DNA of 64,000 nucleotides from Larkinella humicola (GTDB lineage Bacteria; Bacteroidota; Bacteroidia; Cytophagales; Spirosomataceae): NCBI RefSeq assembly GCF_008727875.1, contig NZ_VTWS01000004.1, positions 62,001 to 126,000 of the forward strand, read 5' to 3'. Shown piece by piece: positions 16,270 to 24,746 of this stretch (position 1 is its first letter; each line of letters starts with the position of its first letter). The notes under the pieces were generated by a model. It saw only the letters and a program-made list of their open reading frames with translations, ran no database searches and was not told where the DNA came from. The position numbers and the translations under genes were made by a program.

Positions 16270-17401
16270 CACCAAAATATTGTAACGTCTGCACCAACGA
16301 ATCGATTTCTGATTCCGAATTAAACGCATGAAGGCAGATCCGCAATCGTTCACGCCCCGTCGGAACCGTCGGACTCACGATGGGCCGGATGTCAAAACCG
16401 GCTTGCTGGAGTTGCGTAGCCACCGCCCGGCACGCGTCATTGCCCGGCACAATCAACCCTAAAATGGGACTTTCGACCGAAGTCCATTCCGTATGGGGCA
16501 GCCGTTCCTGAATTTGCTGCTGAAAATAAGTCCGCAAGACCTGCAATCGGTCAATCAGCGGCTGGTTTTGCGGCAAAAACCGGTAAACACTCTGAATCGC
16601 CAGCAAACTGTGCGGAGGCAAAGCCGTCGAATACACAAACGAGCGGGCAAAATTAATCAGAAAATCGCGCAATGCCGCCGATCCGACCACAGCCGCTCCA
16701 TGAACGCCCAACGCTTTGCCAAAGGTATGAACCCGGGCAAAGACCCGGTTTTGCAAACCGAGCGCCTGCACCAACCCTGTCCCTCTTGCACCAAAAACAC
16801 CCGTTGCATGAGCTTCATCCACAATCAGTGCAGCTTCGTAGCGTTCGCACAAGTCAACGATTTCAAGTAAAGGAGCCAGATCGCCGTCCATGGAATACAC
16901 CGATTCAATGGCGACGTAAACCGTGCCGGTGGCCCGTTTTAGCCGGTTTTCAAGATCCTCCAGGTCGTTGTGGCGAAATTTAAAGCGATTGGCAACACTC
17001 AGTCGAGCGCCGTCGATCATGCTGGCGTGAATCAACTCATCCGTCAGCAGGGTGTCGCCCCGTTGGGGCAAGCTGGCCAGCAGGCCAATGTTGGCGTCGT
17101 AACCGGAGTTGAAAACCAGCGCGGCTTCGGCGTCGTGAAAGGCGGCAATTTCGGTTTCCAGCTCTTCGGCCAGGGCCGAATTTCCCGCCAGTAAGCGCGA
17201 ACCGGTGGCCCCGTTCAACCCGGTCGGGTGGCTGGCAACGGCGCAGGCAATGGTATCGCGCAAGACCACCGACCGCGCCAGCCCCAGGTAATCGTTGGAG
17301 CAAAAATCAAGTAAATTTTCGGGCTTTTTCAAACGACGGAGCAGCCCGGCCTCCCGACGTTTTTCCAGCAATTCCAGTACCGCCGTATCCGCTCTTATCA
17401 C
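16265..17401 (-). CDS. bioF: 8-amino-7-oxononanoate synthase
   Basis: A 378-residue alpha-oxoamine synthase joining alanine and pimeloyl-ACP/CoA to KAPA, the first step of biotin ring assembly. It uses a GTG start (17401). Motifs are LLDFCSNDYLGLA (about 29-41), GATGSRLLAGN, DEAHATGVFGARGTG (about 192-206) and the PLP-lysine region VHTFGKALGVHGA (about 225-237). Length is as usual (380-395). It is the first gene of the bio operon; a -7 element lies 20 bases upstream. Confidence 0.94.
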   Translation of the reverse strand: MIRADTAVLELLEKRREAGLLRRLKKPENLLDFCSNDYLGLARSVVLRDTIACAVASHPTGLNGATGSRLLAGNSALAEELETEIAAFHDAEAALVFNSGYDANIGLLASLPQRGDTLLTDELIHASMIDGARLSVANRFKFRHNDLEDLENRLKRATGTVYVAIESVYSMDGDLAPLLEIVDLCERYEAALIVDEAHATGVFGARGTGLVQALGLQNRVFARVHTFGKALGVHGAAVVGSAALRDFLINFARSFVYSTALPPHSLLAIQSVYRFLPQNQPLIDRLQVLRTYFQQQIQERLPHTEWTSVESPILGLIVPGNDACRAVATQLQQAGFDIRPIVSPTVPTGRERLRICLHAFNSESEIDSLVQTLQYFGG

Positions 17402-17413
17402 CTTATTCTCAGA

Positions 17414-17505
17414 TTATTCACAAAGGTAATCAGGAAGCTGGTGATGAAAAACGATGTGGACAAATGGGATGAAATCAAGACTTATCCACACGGGAATGTG
17501 GATAA
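17414..17505. other. Cluster of four DnaA-box-like sites
   Basis: TTATTCACA at 17414-17422 (+), TTGTCCACA at 17455-17463 (minus strand), TTATCCACA at 17482-17490 (+) and TTATCCACA at 17497-17505 (minus strand). Three match the consensus TTATNCACA exactly and one has one difference. The last two form a 12-base inverted repeat (17479-17490 with 17497-17508) with a 6-base loop. They sit in the 245-base gap between bioF and nagB. This could be part of a replication origin, a DnaA titration site, or DnaA control of bioF. Confidence 0.5.
17421..17428 (-). promoter_or_regulatory. -7 element of the bio operon promoter
   Basis: On the minus strand TACCTTTG fits TAnnTTTG exactly, 20 bases before the bioF GTG. 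It overlaps the first DnaA-box-like site by two bases. No good -33 TTG was found. Confidence 0.45.
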
Positions 17506-17646
17506 GTCGCTCTGTTTTAGCTTTTTTGTAGAAAAGGGGTATTTGATGGAGTTCGACTGCCTGATTGTCAGAGACTTATGTTTGAGTGTACAAATGGCGG
17601 TTTTGCTTCAAAACCAATCCTCCGGGGAACCTTGCGCGGGGCCTGA

Positions 17647-18402
17647 TCAGCCTTCTTTTTGACCGCTTTCTACCGTCAGCAGACTGGCCGAAGACTCGTC
17701 CAGATAGAGCGAACAAGCGGGGTGGGAGCGTAGAATACTGGCCGGAAAAAGCGGACTGATGGGTTGTTCCAGCGTGTCTTTGGTCGCCTGGGCTTTTCGC
17801 GCATCCGGAACCGAGCAGATAATGTGCCGCGACTTCATGATTTGTCGAACCGACATGCTAATGGCCTGAGCAGGAACGTCTTCCAGCGACGGAAACCAGC
17901 CTTCATTGAACTGCTGACGCCGACAGGCCGTGTCGAGATCGACGATCAGATACGGTTCTTCCGTCTCAAAATCGGCCGGGGGATCGTTGAAGGCCAGATG
18001 CCCGTTTTCGCCAATGCCGACCAGGGCGACGTCGATGGGATGCAAACGGATGAAGTCACCCAAATGCCGGATTTCTTCCTGAGGGTCAATTTCACCGTTG
18101 ATCAGATAGCTGGCTTTTAAGGGCGAAACCTTGTCCAGAAACCGTTCCTGCAGGTATTTGCGAAAACTGGCCGGGTGGGAAATCGGCAGACCGATGTACT
18201 CATCCAGGTGGAACATCACCACGCGGCTCCAGTCAATGTCTTCCCGAATCAATTGGGCGAGCGTTGCGAACTGGCTGGTTCCGGTTCCCAGAATGATATT
18301 TGCCTGCCCCCGGTTGGCAATGGCCTGGCGGATGAGATCAGCGGTTTCCTTTCCCGCAAGGGTGCCAAGCTCTTCGCTGGTTTTTGAAATCAGAATGTTC
18401 AT
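17647..18402 (-). CDS. nagB: Glucosamine-6-phosphate deaminase
   Basis: A 251-residue NagB/RpiA-fold enzyme that turns glucosamine-6-phosphate into fructose-6-phosphate and ammonia. The phosphate loop region LGTGTSQFATL (about 38-48), MFHLDEYIGLP (about 64-74) with the catalytic Asp, and the signature ALVGIGENGHLAFNDPP (about 127-143) with its catalytic Glu-His are all present. Length is in the normal range (240-270). It lies 66 bases after the GH109-like gene on the same strand, so both are probably one operon for amino-sugar use. Confidence 0.94.
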   Translation of the reverse strand: MNILISKTSEELGTLAGKETADLIRQAIANRGQANIILGTGTSQFATLAQLIREDIDWSRVVMFHLDEYIGLPISHPASFRKYLQERFLDKVSPLKASYLINGEIDPQEEIRHLGDFIRLHPIDVALVGIGENGHLAFNDPPADFETEEPYLIVDLDTACRRQQFNEGWFPSLEDVPAQAISMSVRQIMKSRHIICSVPDARKAQATKDTLEQPISPLFPASILRSHPACSLYLDESSASLLTVESGQKEG

Positions 18403-18468
18403 GAATACGATGGAATACGGTTTTTGGGTTTAAGAAAAGTCAGTTTGAAGGGCGTCATTGCCTCCGGT

Positions 18469-19866
18469 CTACAGGCCTTTGATGCCGGTGGTGCCGCCCG
18501 TGGTCAGGCTGATGTCGACCGGTTTATTGGTTTTCCAGGAACCGCCGGTGAAATCCGGCACGTCGATGGAGTTGGACCGATGGGCGACCGACCATTCGCT
18601 GAGCGGCCCGATGCTGCTCCACAACGCGGCATCGTAGACATCCTGATCGAGCGGCAAGCCGTTGCGCAGGCAATCGATGAGTCGCCAGTCCATCAGAAAA
18701 TCCATGCCGCCGTGGCCGCCGACCTGTTTGGCCAGTTCGCCCACGCGCTTGACGATTTCCGGCTGGTATTTCTTTTCCAGCTCCTGATAGGCGGTTTCCG
18801 ACAACCATTCATGGCCCGTCGAAATCCGGCCCGGCAGGGGATATTTCTGGGCAGTGGCTTTCGTTCCGCTGACGAGGTGAAGCCGGGAATACGGCCGGGG
18901 TGAACTGACGTCGTGCTGCAGCATGATGGTTCGGCCTTTTTTGGTCCGAATGGTGGTCGTGTTCATGTTACCCCGAAATGATTTGCCCTGAAATTGCTTA
19001 AAATCGGCATCCTGTGCCGCCAACTCGTTGATTTTTTTGCTGATCATAAAATCCTGACTGGACATCGCCACCAGGTAATCCATCTGATCACCCCGGTTGA
19101 TGTCGAGCACCTGCGCAATCGGGCCTAAACCGTGCGTCGGATACAGATTGCCGTTGCGCTGGTTTTCTTTTAGCCGCCAGAGGTCATAGCGTTTGCTTTT
19201 GTCGAAAAAGGAGTCGAAAATGTCGTGAATATACGCGCCTTCCACGTGAACCAGTTCTCCGAAAAAGCCCTGCCGCGCCATGTTCAGCGTCAGGAGTTCG
19301 AAGAAATCGTAGCAGCAGTTTTCCAGCATCATGCAGTGCCGCTTGGTTCGTTCGGAGGTTTCCACCAGTTTCCAACAGTCGTCGACCGTCGTGGCAATGG
19401 GAATTTCACAGGCTACGTGTTTGCCCTGTTCCATCGCGTACAACGCCATCGGCGTGTGCAGATTCCAGGGCGTGCAGATGTAAATCAGGTCAATGTCTTT
19501 CCGGTCGCAGAGGGTTTTCCAGCTATCGGCTTTCCCGCTGTAATAGGTGGGACGGTGGGCGGTTTTTTCCAGCGACTTCCGGGCCTGCTCGACGCGTTCC
19601 GGACGAATGTCACACACCGCCTGAACGACTACGTTTTCCAGGTGAACGATGCGCTGCAACGCCCCGGCGCCCCGGTTGCCAACGCCAATGTAACCGATCC
19701 GAACCGTATCGATTTTGGGGGCGCTGTAGCCACACATGTTAAACGTCTGCTTGGGCGGGCGCGGGGCCTGGGTTACGGTCGGCAAACCGTAGCTGAACGG
19801 CGCGGTGGTGAGTCCGGCGCCGGCCAATCCGGTCAGTTTTAAAAAATCCCGGCGTTTCTTGTTCAT
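18469..19866 (-). CDS. Gfo/Idh/MocA oxidoreductase-fold protein, probable GH109-type glycosidase
   Basis: A 465-residue protein with a twin-arginine signal (KKRRDFLKLTGLAGAG, residues 3-18), so it is exported folded with its cofactor. The Rossmann loop GYIGVGNRGAG (about 58-68) binds NAD. The central stretch MMLENCCYDFFELLTLN and EGAYIHDIF resemble the NAD-dependent alpha-N-acetylgalactosaminidases of family GH109 known from Elizabethkingia and Bacteroides. Such enzymes release terminal GalNAc through a transient oxidation step. The nagB gene downstream and the divergent LacI regulator support amino-sugar use. A plain dehydrogenase of the same fold remains possible. Confidence 0.8.
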   Translation of the reverse strand: MNKKRRDFLKLTGLAGAGLTTAPFSYGLPTVTQAPRPPKQTFNMCGYSAPKIDTVRIGYIGVGNRGAGALQRIVHLENVVVQAVCDIRPERVEQARKSLEKTAHRPTYYSGKADSWKTLCDRKDIDLIYICTPWNLHTPMALYAMEQGKHVACEIPIATTVDDCWKLVETSERTKRHCMMLENCCYDFFELLTLNMARQGFFGELVHVEGAYIHDIFDSFFDKSKRYDLWRLKENQRNGNLYPTHGLGPIAQVLDINRGDQMDYLVAMSSQDFMISKKINELAAQDADFKQFQGKSFRGNMNTTTIRTKKGRTIMLQHDVSSPRPYSRLHLVSGTKATAQKYPLPGRISTGHEWLSETAYQELEKKYQPEIVKRVGELAKQVGGHGGMDFLMDWRLIDCLRNGLPLDQDVYDAALWSSIGPLSEWSVAHRSNSIDVPDFTGGSWKTNKPVDISLTTGGTTGIKGL

Positions 19867-19975
19867 GGGTATCAGGGTCTAGCGGAATCAGTCAGGAATC
19901 GAAGTAAGTAGAATTCGTTGGCGGAATCAATTAATTTGCCGGATAAAGTAGCGAGAACGTTACCGAAAACCACTG

Positions 19976-20989
19976 ATGCGACGCCATTACATTACCATCA
20001 AGGACATTGCCCGGGAATTAGCCATTTCGGTGTCGACGGTTTCGCGCGCTTTGCGGGATGCGTACGATGTCAATCCGAAAACGCGGGAGAAGGTTCTGGC
20101 GAAGGCGATGGAACTAAATTATAAACCCAACTTCAACGCGATTGGGCTGGTGCAGAGCCAGTCGCACCACATTGGCGTGTTAATGCCCGCCATCACCAAT
20201 TATTATTTTTCGACGGTGTTTACCGGGATCGAGCAGGTGGCCAACGCCAACGGCTACAACCTGATTGTCTTTATTACCAACGATTCGGCAGAACGCGAGC
20301 AGGCGATTCTCCAGGATCTTTCCCTGAGCAGCCTGGACGGTTTGCTGGTGTCGGTATCGTCTCAGGCCGATTCGTATGCGCATTTTGAAGAATTGATCCG
20401 AAACGGAATTCCGGTGGTGTTTTTTGACCGGGTTGCCGATGCGGTTTTGACTTCCAAAGTCATGCAGGACGATTACCACGGGGCCTACGAAGCCACACAG
20501 CATTTGATCGATCAGGGCTATCGGCGGATTGCGCACCTTGCCGGTCCCGCTGGATTGACGTTTACCCAAAAACGCCGGAAAGGCTATGAAGATGCGTTGA
20601 CAGACAGTGGGTTACCAGTTCGATCCGACTGGGTTATTCACTCCGGTTTTTCGCAGGAATGCGGTTTTGAAGATGTGGCCCGGTTATGGACTTTAGCTGA
20701 AAAACCGGATGCCTTATTCGCGGTTAACGACCGAAAAGCGATTGGTGCCATGCTGGCGTTGAAAGAGCGCAAGGTTCAGATTGGAAAAGAGGTGGGAGTT
20801 ATCGGTTTTACCAACGATCCGATGTCGCAAATCATCTCCCCAACCTTGACCACCGTGGCCGAACCGGCTTTCGAGATCGGCAAACTCAGTTGTGAATTAC
20901 TACTGAAACACATGACCCGGAAAAAAGTCGAAGCTCAGGAGGTGATCTTACCGGCCAAGCTTATTATTCGGGAATCGACCCGGCGTTGA
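19976..20989 (+). CDS. LacI-family transcriptional regulator
   Basis: A 337-residue repressor-type regulator. The N-terminal helix-turn-helix (TIKDIARELAISVSTVSRAL, residues 7-26) and hinge helix region (NYKPN, about 52-56) are followed by a periplasmic-binding-like ligand domain starting IGVLMPAITNYYFS. It is divergent from the GH109-nagB genes across a 109-base gap, which is the normal place of an operator; a CG-centred AACGTT lies at 19957-19962 in that gap, a weak candidate. The ligand is probably an amino sugar or derivative, by context only. Confidence 0.93.
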   Translation: MRRHYITIKDIARELAISVSTVSRALRDAYDVNPKTREKVLAKAMELNYKPNFNAIGLVQSQSHHIGVLMPAITNYYFSTVFTGIEQVANANGYNLIVFITNDSAEREQAILQDLSLSSLDGLLVSVSSQADSYAHFEELIRNGIPVVFFDRVADAVLTSKVMQDDYHGAYEATQHLIDQGYRRIAHLAGPAGLTFTQKRRKGYEDALTDSGLPVRSDWVIHSGFSQECGFEDVARLWTLAEKPDALFAVNDRKAIGAMLALKERKVQIGKEVGVIGFTNDPMSQIISPTLTTVAEPAFEIGKLSCELLLKHMTRKKVEAQEVILPAKLIIRESTRR

Positions 20990-20997
20990 ACCAGCAT

Positions 20998-22017
20998 TCA
21001 GGAAACCTGTAAAACCAGCTTCCCGAACTGCTTACCCGCTTCCATTTTCCGGAGCGCTTGTTCGGCATCCGCCAAGAGAAACACCTCATCCAGCACGGGA
21101 ACCAACTGATTTTCTTCGACAAACCGGGTCATGTCGGCAAATTCGGAGTCGGTACCCATTGTCGTACCGTAGATGTTCAGTTGTTTGAAGAAGACTTTGG
21201 AGGGAGCCACATCGGTGATGTTGCCGGTTGTACCGCCGTAGAAAACAATCCGTCCGCCCGGCGCTGCCACATCCACCAGCTTGGCAAACCCCGGCCCGGC
21301 GGCACTGTCGACGATGACGTCGAAATAACCGCCTTTGCCGCCCCCGGTTTTGGCCATCAGTGTTTTCGCCCAGTCCGCATCGCGGTAAAGCACTCCGCCG
21401 GTGGCACCCAAATCCAGTGCCCGTTGCAGCTTTTCTTCCGAACCGGACGTCACCCAGACTTCCGCACCAAGTGCAACCGTAAATTGCAAGGCCGTCAGGG
21501 CGACTCCTCCGCCGATGCCCGTAATGAGAACCCGCTCCGGGCGACGGGGTTGCAGGGTAGCGCGGGTCATCAAAGCGCGCCAGGCGGTCAAACCCGCCAG
21601 GGGGAGGGCGGCTGCCTGTTCGAAGGTGAGATGGGCCGGTTTCCGGTGCAGGTAGTGGGCTTCAATTTTCAAATACTCGGCGTAGGTCCCGTTGTCGGGC
21701 ATGCCCAGAATTCTAAAATCCGGGCCGTAAAAATGAGGATTCGGCCCCCAGTTCAGGGCGGGGTTGATGATGACCTCCTGCGATTGCCAGGCCGGATCGA
21801 CACCCTCGCCGGTTTCAATGACAATGCCGGCCCCATCGGAGCCCAGAATGACCGGCAATTGCATTTTGGGATACAAACCGTGTTGAATAAACACATCCCG
21901 GTGATTGATGGCCGCAGCTTTGATCTGGACGATCACCTCACCCGGTCCGGCAACGGGCGTCTCAACATCAACGTATTGCGCCGGTTGGTGAAGCGTAGTT
22001 TGAATGATGGCTTTCAT
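20998..22017 (-). CDS. MDR-superfamily quinone/alkenal oxidoreductase-like alcohol dehydrogenase
   Basis: A 339-residue protein starting at the ATG at 22017 (MKAIIQTTLHQPAQYVDVE). The frame is open further upstream, but that part is antisense to murQ and looks random. The GroES-like N-terminal domain (AAAINHRDVFIQHG) lacks the usual catalytic cysteine-histidine zinc pattern at the start (NHRD in place of CGTD/CHSD) and the NAD domain has the loop ITGIGGGVALTALQ (about 165-178). Zinc-independent quinone reductases fit best. Its ATG overlaps the murQ stop (ATGA), so expression is coupled. Substrate unknown. Confidence 0.88.
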   Translation of the reverse strand: MKAIIQTTLHQPAQYVDVETPVAGPGEVIVQIKAAAINHRDVFIQHGLYPKMQLPVILGSDGAGIVIETGEGVDPAWQSQEVIINPALNWGPNPHFYGPDFRILGMPDNGTYAEYLKIEAHYLHRKPAHLTFEQAAALPLAGLTAWRALMTRATLQPRRPERVLITGIGGGVALTALQFTVALGAEVWVTSGSEEKLQRALDLGATGGVLYRDADWAKTLMAKTGGGKGGYFDVIVDSAAGPGFAKLVDVAAPGGRIVFYGGTTGNITDVAPSKVFFKQLNIYGTTMGTDSEFADMTRFVEENQLVPVLDEVFLLADAEQALRKMEAGKQFGKLVLQVS

Positions 22018-22814
22018 AGAGATGAATTCAAAATCGCATTCCGAACACTTCCATAGTTTGCCAGCAATTCCTCGGCGCGTTCCCGCGTCACGCCCGTTTC
22101 GCTCATCACCATGTTGGCGGCCCGGATTTTCAGTTTGTGATTCGTCAGTTGCATGTCGACCATTTTGTTGCCTTTCACCCGGCCCAGTTGAATCATCACC
22201 GAGGTCGAAATCATGTTGAGCACCAGTTTCTGCGCTGTTCCCGATTTCATGCGCGTGCTGCCCGTCACAAATTCCGGCCCGACTACTACTTCGACCGGGA
22301 ATTCGGCGGCCTGGGCCACCGCCGATCCGGGGTTGCAAACGACACAACCCGTCAAAATACCGGCTGCGCGGGCCTGCTGCAAACCGCCGATCACGTAAGG
22401 CGTCCGGCCTGATGCGGCAATGCCAATGAGGGTGTCGAGCGAGTCGATGTGGTAAGGTGCCAGATCTTTCCAGGCCTGTTCGGAATCGTCTTCGGCGTTT
22501 TCGACGGCACTGCGAATGGCGCGGTCGCCACCGGCAATCAGACCGACGACCAAATCGGGCGAAACCCCGTAGGTGGGTGGACACTCCGACGCGTCGACAA
22601 TGCCCAGTCGGCCGCTCGTTCCGGCCCCAATATAGAACAACCGCCCGCCTTCTTTCATCCGTTTGACGATCTGTGTCACGAGGGCTTCGATTTGCGGAAT
22701 GGCTTTCTCAACCGCCAACGGAACGGTTTTATCTTCGGCGTTGATGTTGGTCAGCAGTTCCTGCACTGACATTTGCTCCAGGTGATCGTAGTGGGATGCG
22801 TTTTCGGTAATCAT
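22014..22814 (-). CDS. murQ: N-acetylmuramic acid 6-phosphate etherase
   Basis: A 266-residue SIS-domain enzyme that removes the lactyl ether from MurNAc-6-phosphate, giving GlcNAc-6-phosphate and D-lactate during cell-wall recycling. Diagnostic segments are FYIGAGTSGRLGIVDASECPP (core GAGTSGRLGILD-like, about residues 60-72), GGDRAIRSAVENAEDD (about 94-109) and NMISTSVMIQLGRVKGNKMVDMQ. It is a little short against the usual 295-305 residues because the C-terminal helical part is reduced. GlcNAc-6-P would feed NagA/NagB, linking it to nagB at 17.6 kb. Note that the start overlaps nothing; the promoter lies at 22839-22846. Confidence 0.95.
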   Translation of the reverse strand: MITENASHYDHLEQMSVQELLTNINAEDKTVPLAVEKAIPQIEALVTQIVKRMKEGGRLFYIGAGTSGRLGIVDASECPPTYGVSPDLVVGLIAGGDRAIRSAVENAEDDSEQAWKDLAPYHIDSLDTLIGIAASGRTPYVIGGLQQARAAGILTGCVVCNPGSAVAQAAEFPVEVVVGPEFVTGSTRMKSGTAQKLVLNMISTSVMIQLGRVKGNKMVDMQLTNHKLKIRAANMVMSETGVTRERAEELLANYGSVRNAILNSSL

Positions 22815-22838
22815 CGTATAGTTCTATTTTATGTCTAT

Positions 22839-22846
22839 CAAAAGTA
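22839..22846 (-). promoter_or_regulatory. -7 element of the murQ promoter
   Basis: On the minus strand TACTTTTG fits TAnnTTTG exactly, 24 bases before the murQ start. It lies back to back with the ilvD promoter. Confidence 0.5.
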
Positions 22847-22908
22847 CAATCAATTCTATAGTATCTACGCATAGTGAAAAAAAATGCTAAAAAATCCGTC
22901 AAAAAGTC

Positions 22909-22939
22909 TTGCGTATTTCATTTCATTTTTTTTCCTTTG
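22909..22939 (+). promoter_or_regulatory. Candidate promoter of the ilv-leu cluster
   Basis: TTG at 22909-22911 and TTCCTTTG at 22932-22939 (seven of eight matches to TAnnTTTG) are separated by 20 bases. The leader to the ilvD ATG at 22981 would be about 35 bases, too short for a peptide attenuator. Confidence 0.45.
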
Positions 22940-22980
22940 ACTCAAATTACGCTTTCAGCGAATTTTCGCTAATTGAAATT

Positions 22981-24687
22981 ATGACTACTATAGCCCCCGA
23001 CAAAACCCAGCTAAACCGGTATAGTGCCACCCTGACGCAGGAAGTCAGCAACCCGGCTGCGCAGGCCATGCTTTACGGCATCGGTCTGACGGAAGATGAC
23101 ATGAAAAAACCCCAGATCGGCATTGCGAGTGCCGGTTACGACGGCAATCCGTGCAACATCCACCTGAATGGTCTGGCGGCTTATGTGAAAAAAGGCGTCA
23201 ACGAAAGTGGCTTAGTCGGATTGGTATTCAATACGATTGGTGTTTCCGACGGCATGACCAATGGCAACGACGGCATGTCTTATTCACTGCCTTCCCGTGA
23301 CCTGATCGCTGATTCAATTGAAACGGTGGTTCATGCGCAATGGTATGACGGGGTGATTGCGGTGGTCGGTTGCGACAAAAATATGCCCGGTGCGCTGATG
23401 GCCGTAGGTCGGATCAACCGCCCCGCCATTCTGGTCTACGGCGGGACAATCCGGTCGGGAAGCTACAAAGGTCAAAAGCTGGACATTGTGTCGGCGTTTG
23501 AAGCCTACGGAAAAAAAGTTGCCAACAACATCAGCGAAGAAGATTACAAAGGCGTTATCCAGAATTCCATTCCCGGCGCGGGAGCCTGCGGGGGCATGTA
23601 TACCGCCAATACGATGGCGTCGTCGATGGAAGCGCTGGGTTTGAGTCTGCCCAACAGTTCATCCTATCCGGCCACGCACGAAGGCAAGCAGGAAGAGTGC
23701 CGCAAAATCGGAGCGGCCATGATGAACCTGCTGGAAAAGAACATTACGCCCCGCGAAATCATGACCAAAAAGGCGTTTGAAAACGCCATGACGGTGGTGA
23801 TGGCCCTCGGCGGTTCGACCAATGCGGTTTTGCATTATATCGCGATTGCCAAATCCGTCGGGGTTTCGCTGACGCTGAAAGATATTCAGGACATCAGTGA
23901 CCGGACGCCGTATCTGGGTGATCTGAAACCGAGTGGTAAATACTACATGGAAGATGTGCTGGCGATCGGCGGGGTTCCGGCGGTGATGAAGTACCTCTAC
24001 AACGCGGGGTATCTCCACGGTGACTGCATGACGGTGACGGGTAAAACCATCGCCGAAAACCTGGTAGACGCCCCGGATCTGAACTTCGAAACCCAGCAAA
24101 TCATTCGTCCCTTCTCCAATCCGATCAAGAAAACCGGTCACATCCAGATTCTGTACGGAAACCTGGCCACGCAGGGCGCCGTTGCCAAGATTACCGGCAA
24201 AGAAGGCGAACGGTTTGAAGGCATCGCCAAAGTGTGCGACCGGGAAGAGCAGTTGCTGGAGTTTATTCAGAAACGGGAAATTGAAGAAGGTCACGTGGTG
24301 GTCATTCGCTACGAAGGCCCGAAAGGCGGTCCCGGAATGCCCGAAATGTTGAAACCAACGTCGGCTATTATGGGTCTGGGCCTGGGCGATAAAGTGGCTT
24401 TGATTACCGACGGACGGTTTTCGGGCGGAACCCACGGTTTTGTGGTGGGCCACATCACGCCCGAAGCGCAGGACGGCGGCAACATTGCCCTGGTGCAGGA
24501 TGGTGACAAAATCACGATCGACGCCGTCAATAATGTCATTCACATGCACGTTTCGGACGAAGAACTGGCCGAGCGCCGGGCCAACTGGACCGTTCCGCCG
24601 ATGGAAGCAGCCGCTTCACACGGTGTGCTGCGGAAATACGTGAAGTTGGTCAGTTCGGCGAGTGAAGGCTGTGTAACGGATGAATAA
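22981..24687 (+). CDS. ilvD: Dihydroxy-acid dehydratase
   Basis: A 568-residue iron-sulfur enzyme that dehydrates dihydroxy-acids to the keto acids of valine and isoleucine. The ATG at 22981 ([15 protein letters not shown]) is chosen over an upstream in-frame ATG at 22909, which would fall on the promoter. Cluster cysteines are seen in DGNPCNIHL (about 50-58), [11 protein letters not shown] (about 122-132) and [16 protein letters not shown] (about 199-214). The C-terminal [11 protein letters not shown] and [12 protein letters not shown] signatures are intact. It is the first gene of the ilv-leu cluster. Confidence 0.97.
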   Translation: MTTIAPDKTQLNRYSATLTQEVSNPAAQAMLYGIGLTEDDMKKPQIGIASAGYDGNPCNIHLNGLAAYVKKGVNESGLVGLVFNTIGVSDGMTNGNDGMSYSLPSRDLIADSIETVVHAQWYDGVIAVVGCDKNMPGALMAVGRINRPAILVYGGTIRSGSYKGQKLDIVSAFEAYGKKVANNISEEDYKGVIQNSIPGAGACGGMYTANTMASSMEALGLSLPNSSSYPATHEGKQEECRKIGAAMMNLLEKNITPREIMTKKAFENAMTVVMALGGSTNAVLHYIAIAKSVGVSLTLKDIQDISDRTPYLGDLKPSGKYYMEDVLAIGGVPAVMKYLYNAGYLHGDCMTVTGKTIAENLVDAPDLNFETQQIIRPFSNPIKKTGHIQILYGNLATQGAVAKITGKEGERFEGIAKVCDREEQLLEFIQKREIEEGHVVVIRYEGPKGGPGMPEMLKPTSAIMGLGLGDKVALITDGRFSGGTHGFVVGHITPEAQDGGNIALVQDGDKITIDAVNNVIHMHVSDEELAERRANWTVPPMEAAASHGVLRKYVKLVSSASEGCVTDE

Positions 24688-24746
24688 CAACGAATAGAAA
24701 TCAACAAATAGTCGTGCTAACCGACTGAATATAAACAGACAATACG

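Noticed and set aside
22018-22584. Upstream extension of the zinc-free dehydrogenase frame
   Set aside because: It is antisense-frame sequence within murQ on the same strand; the arginine-rich text has no similarity to the family and the ATG at 22017 gives a full-length protein.
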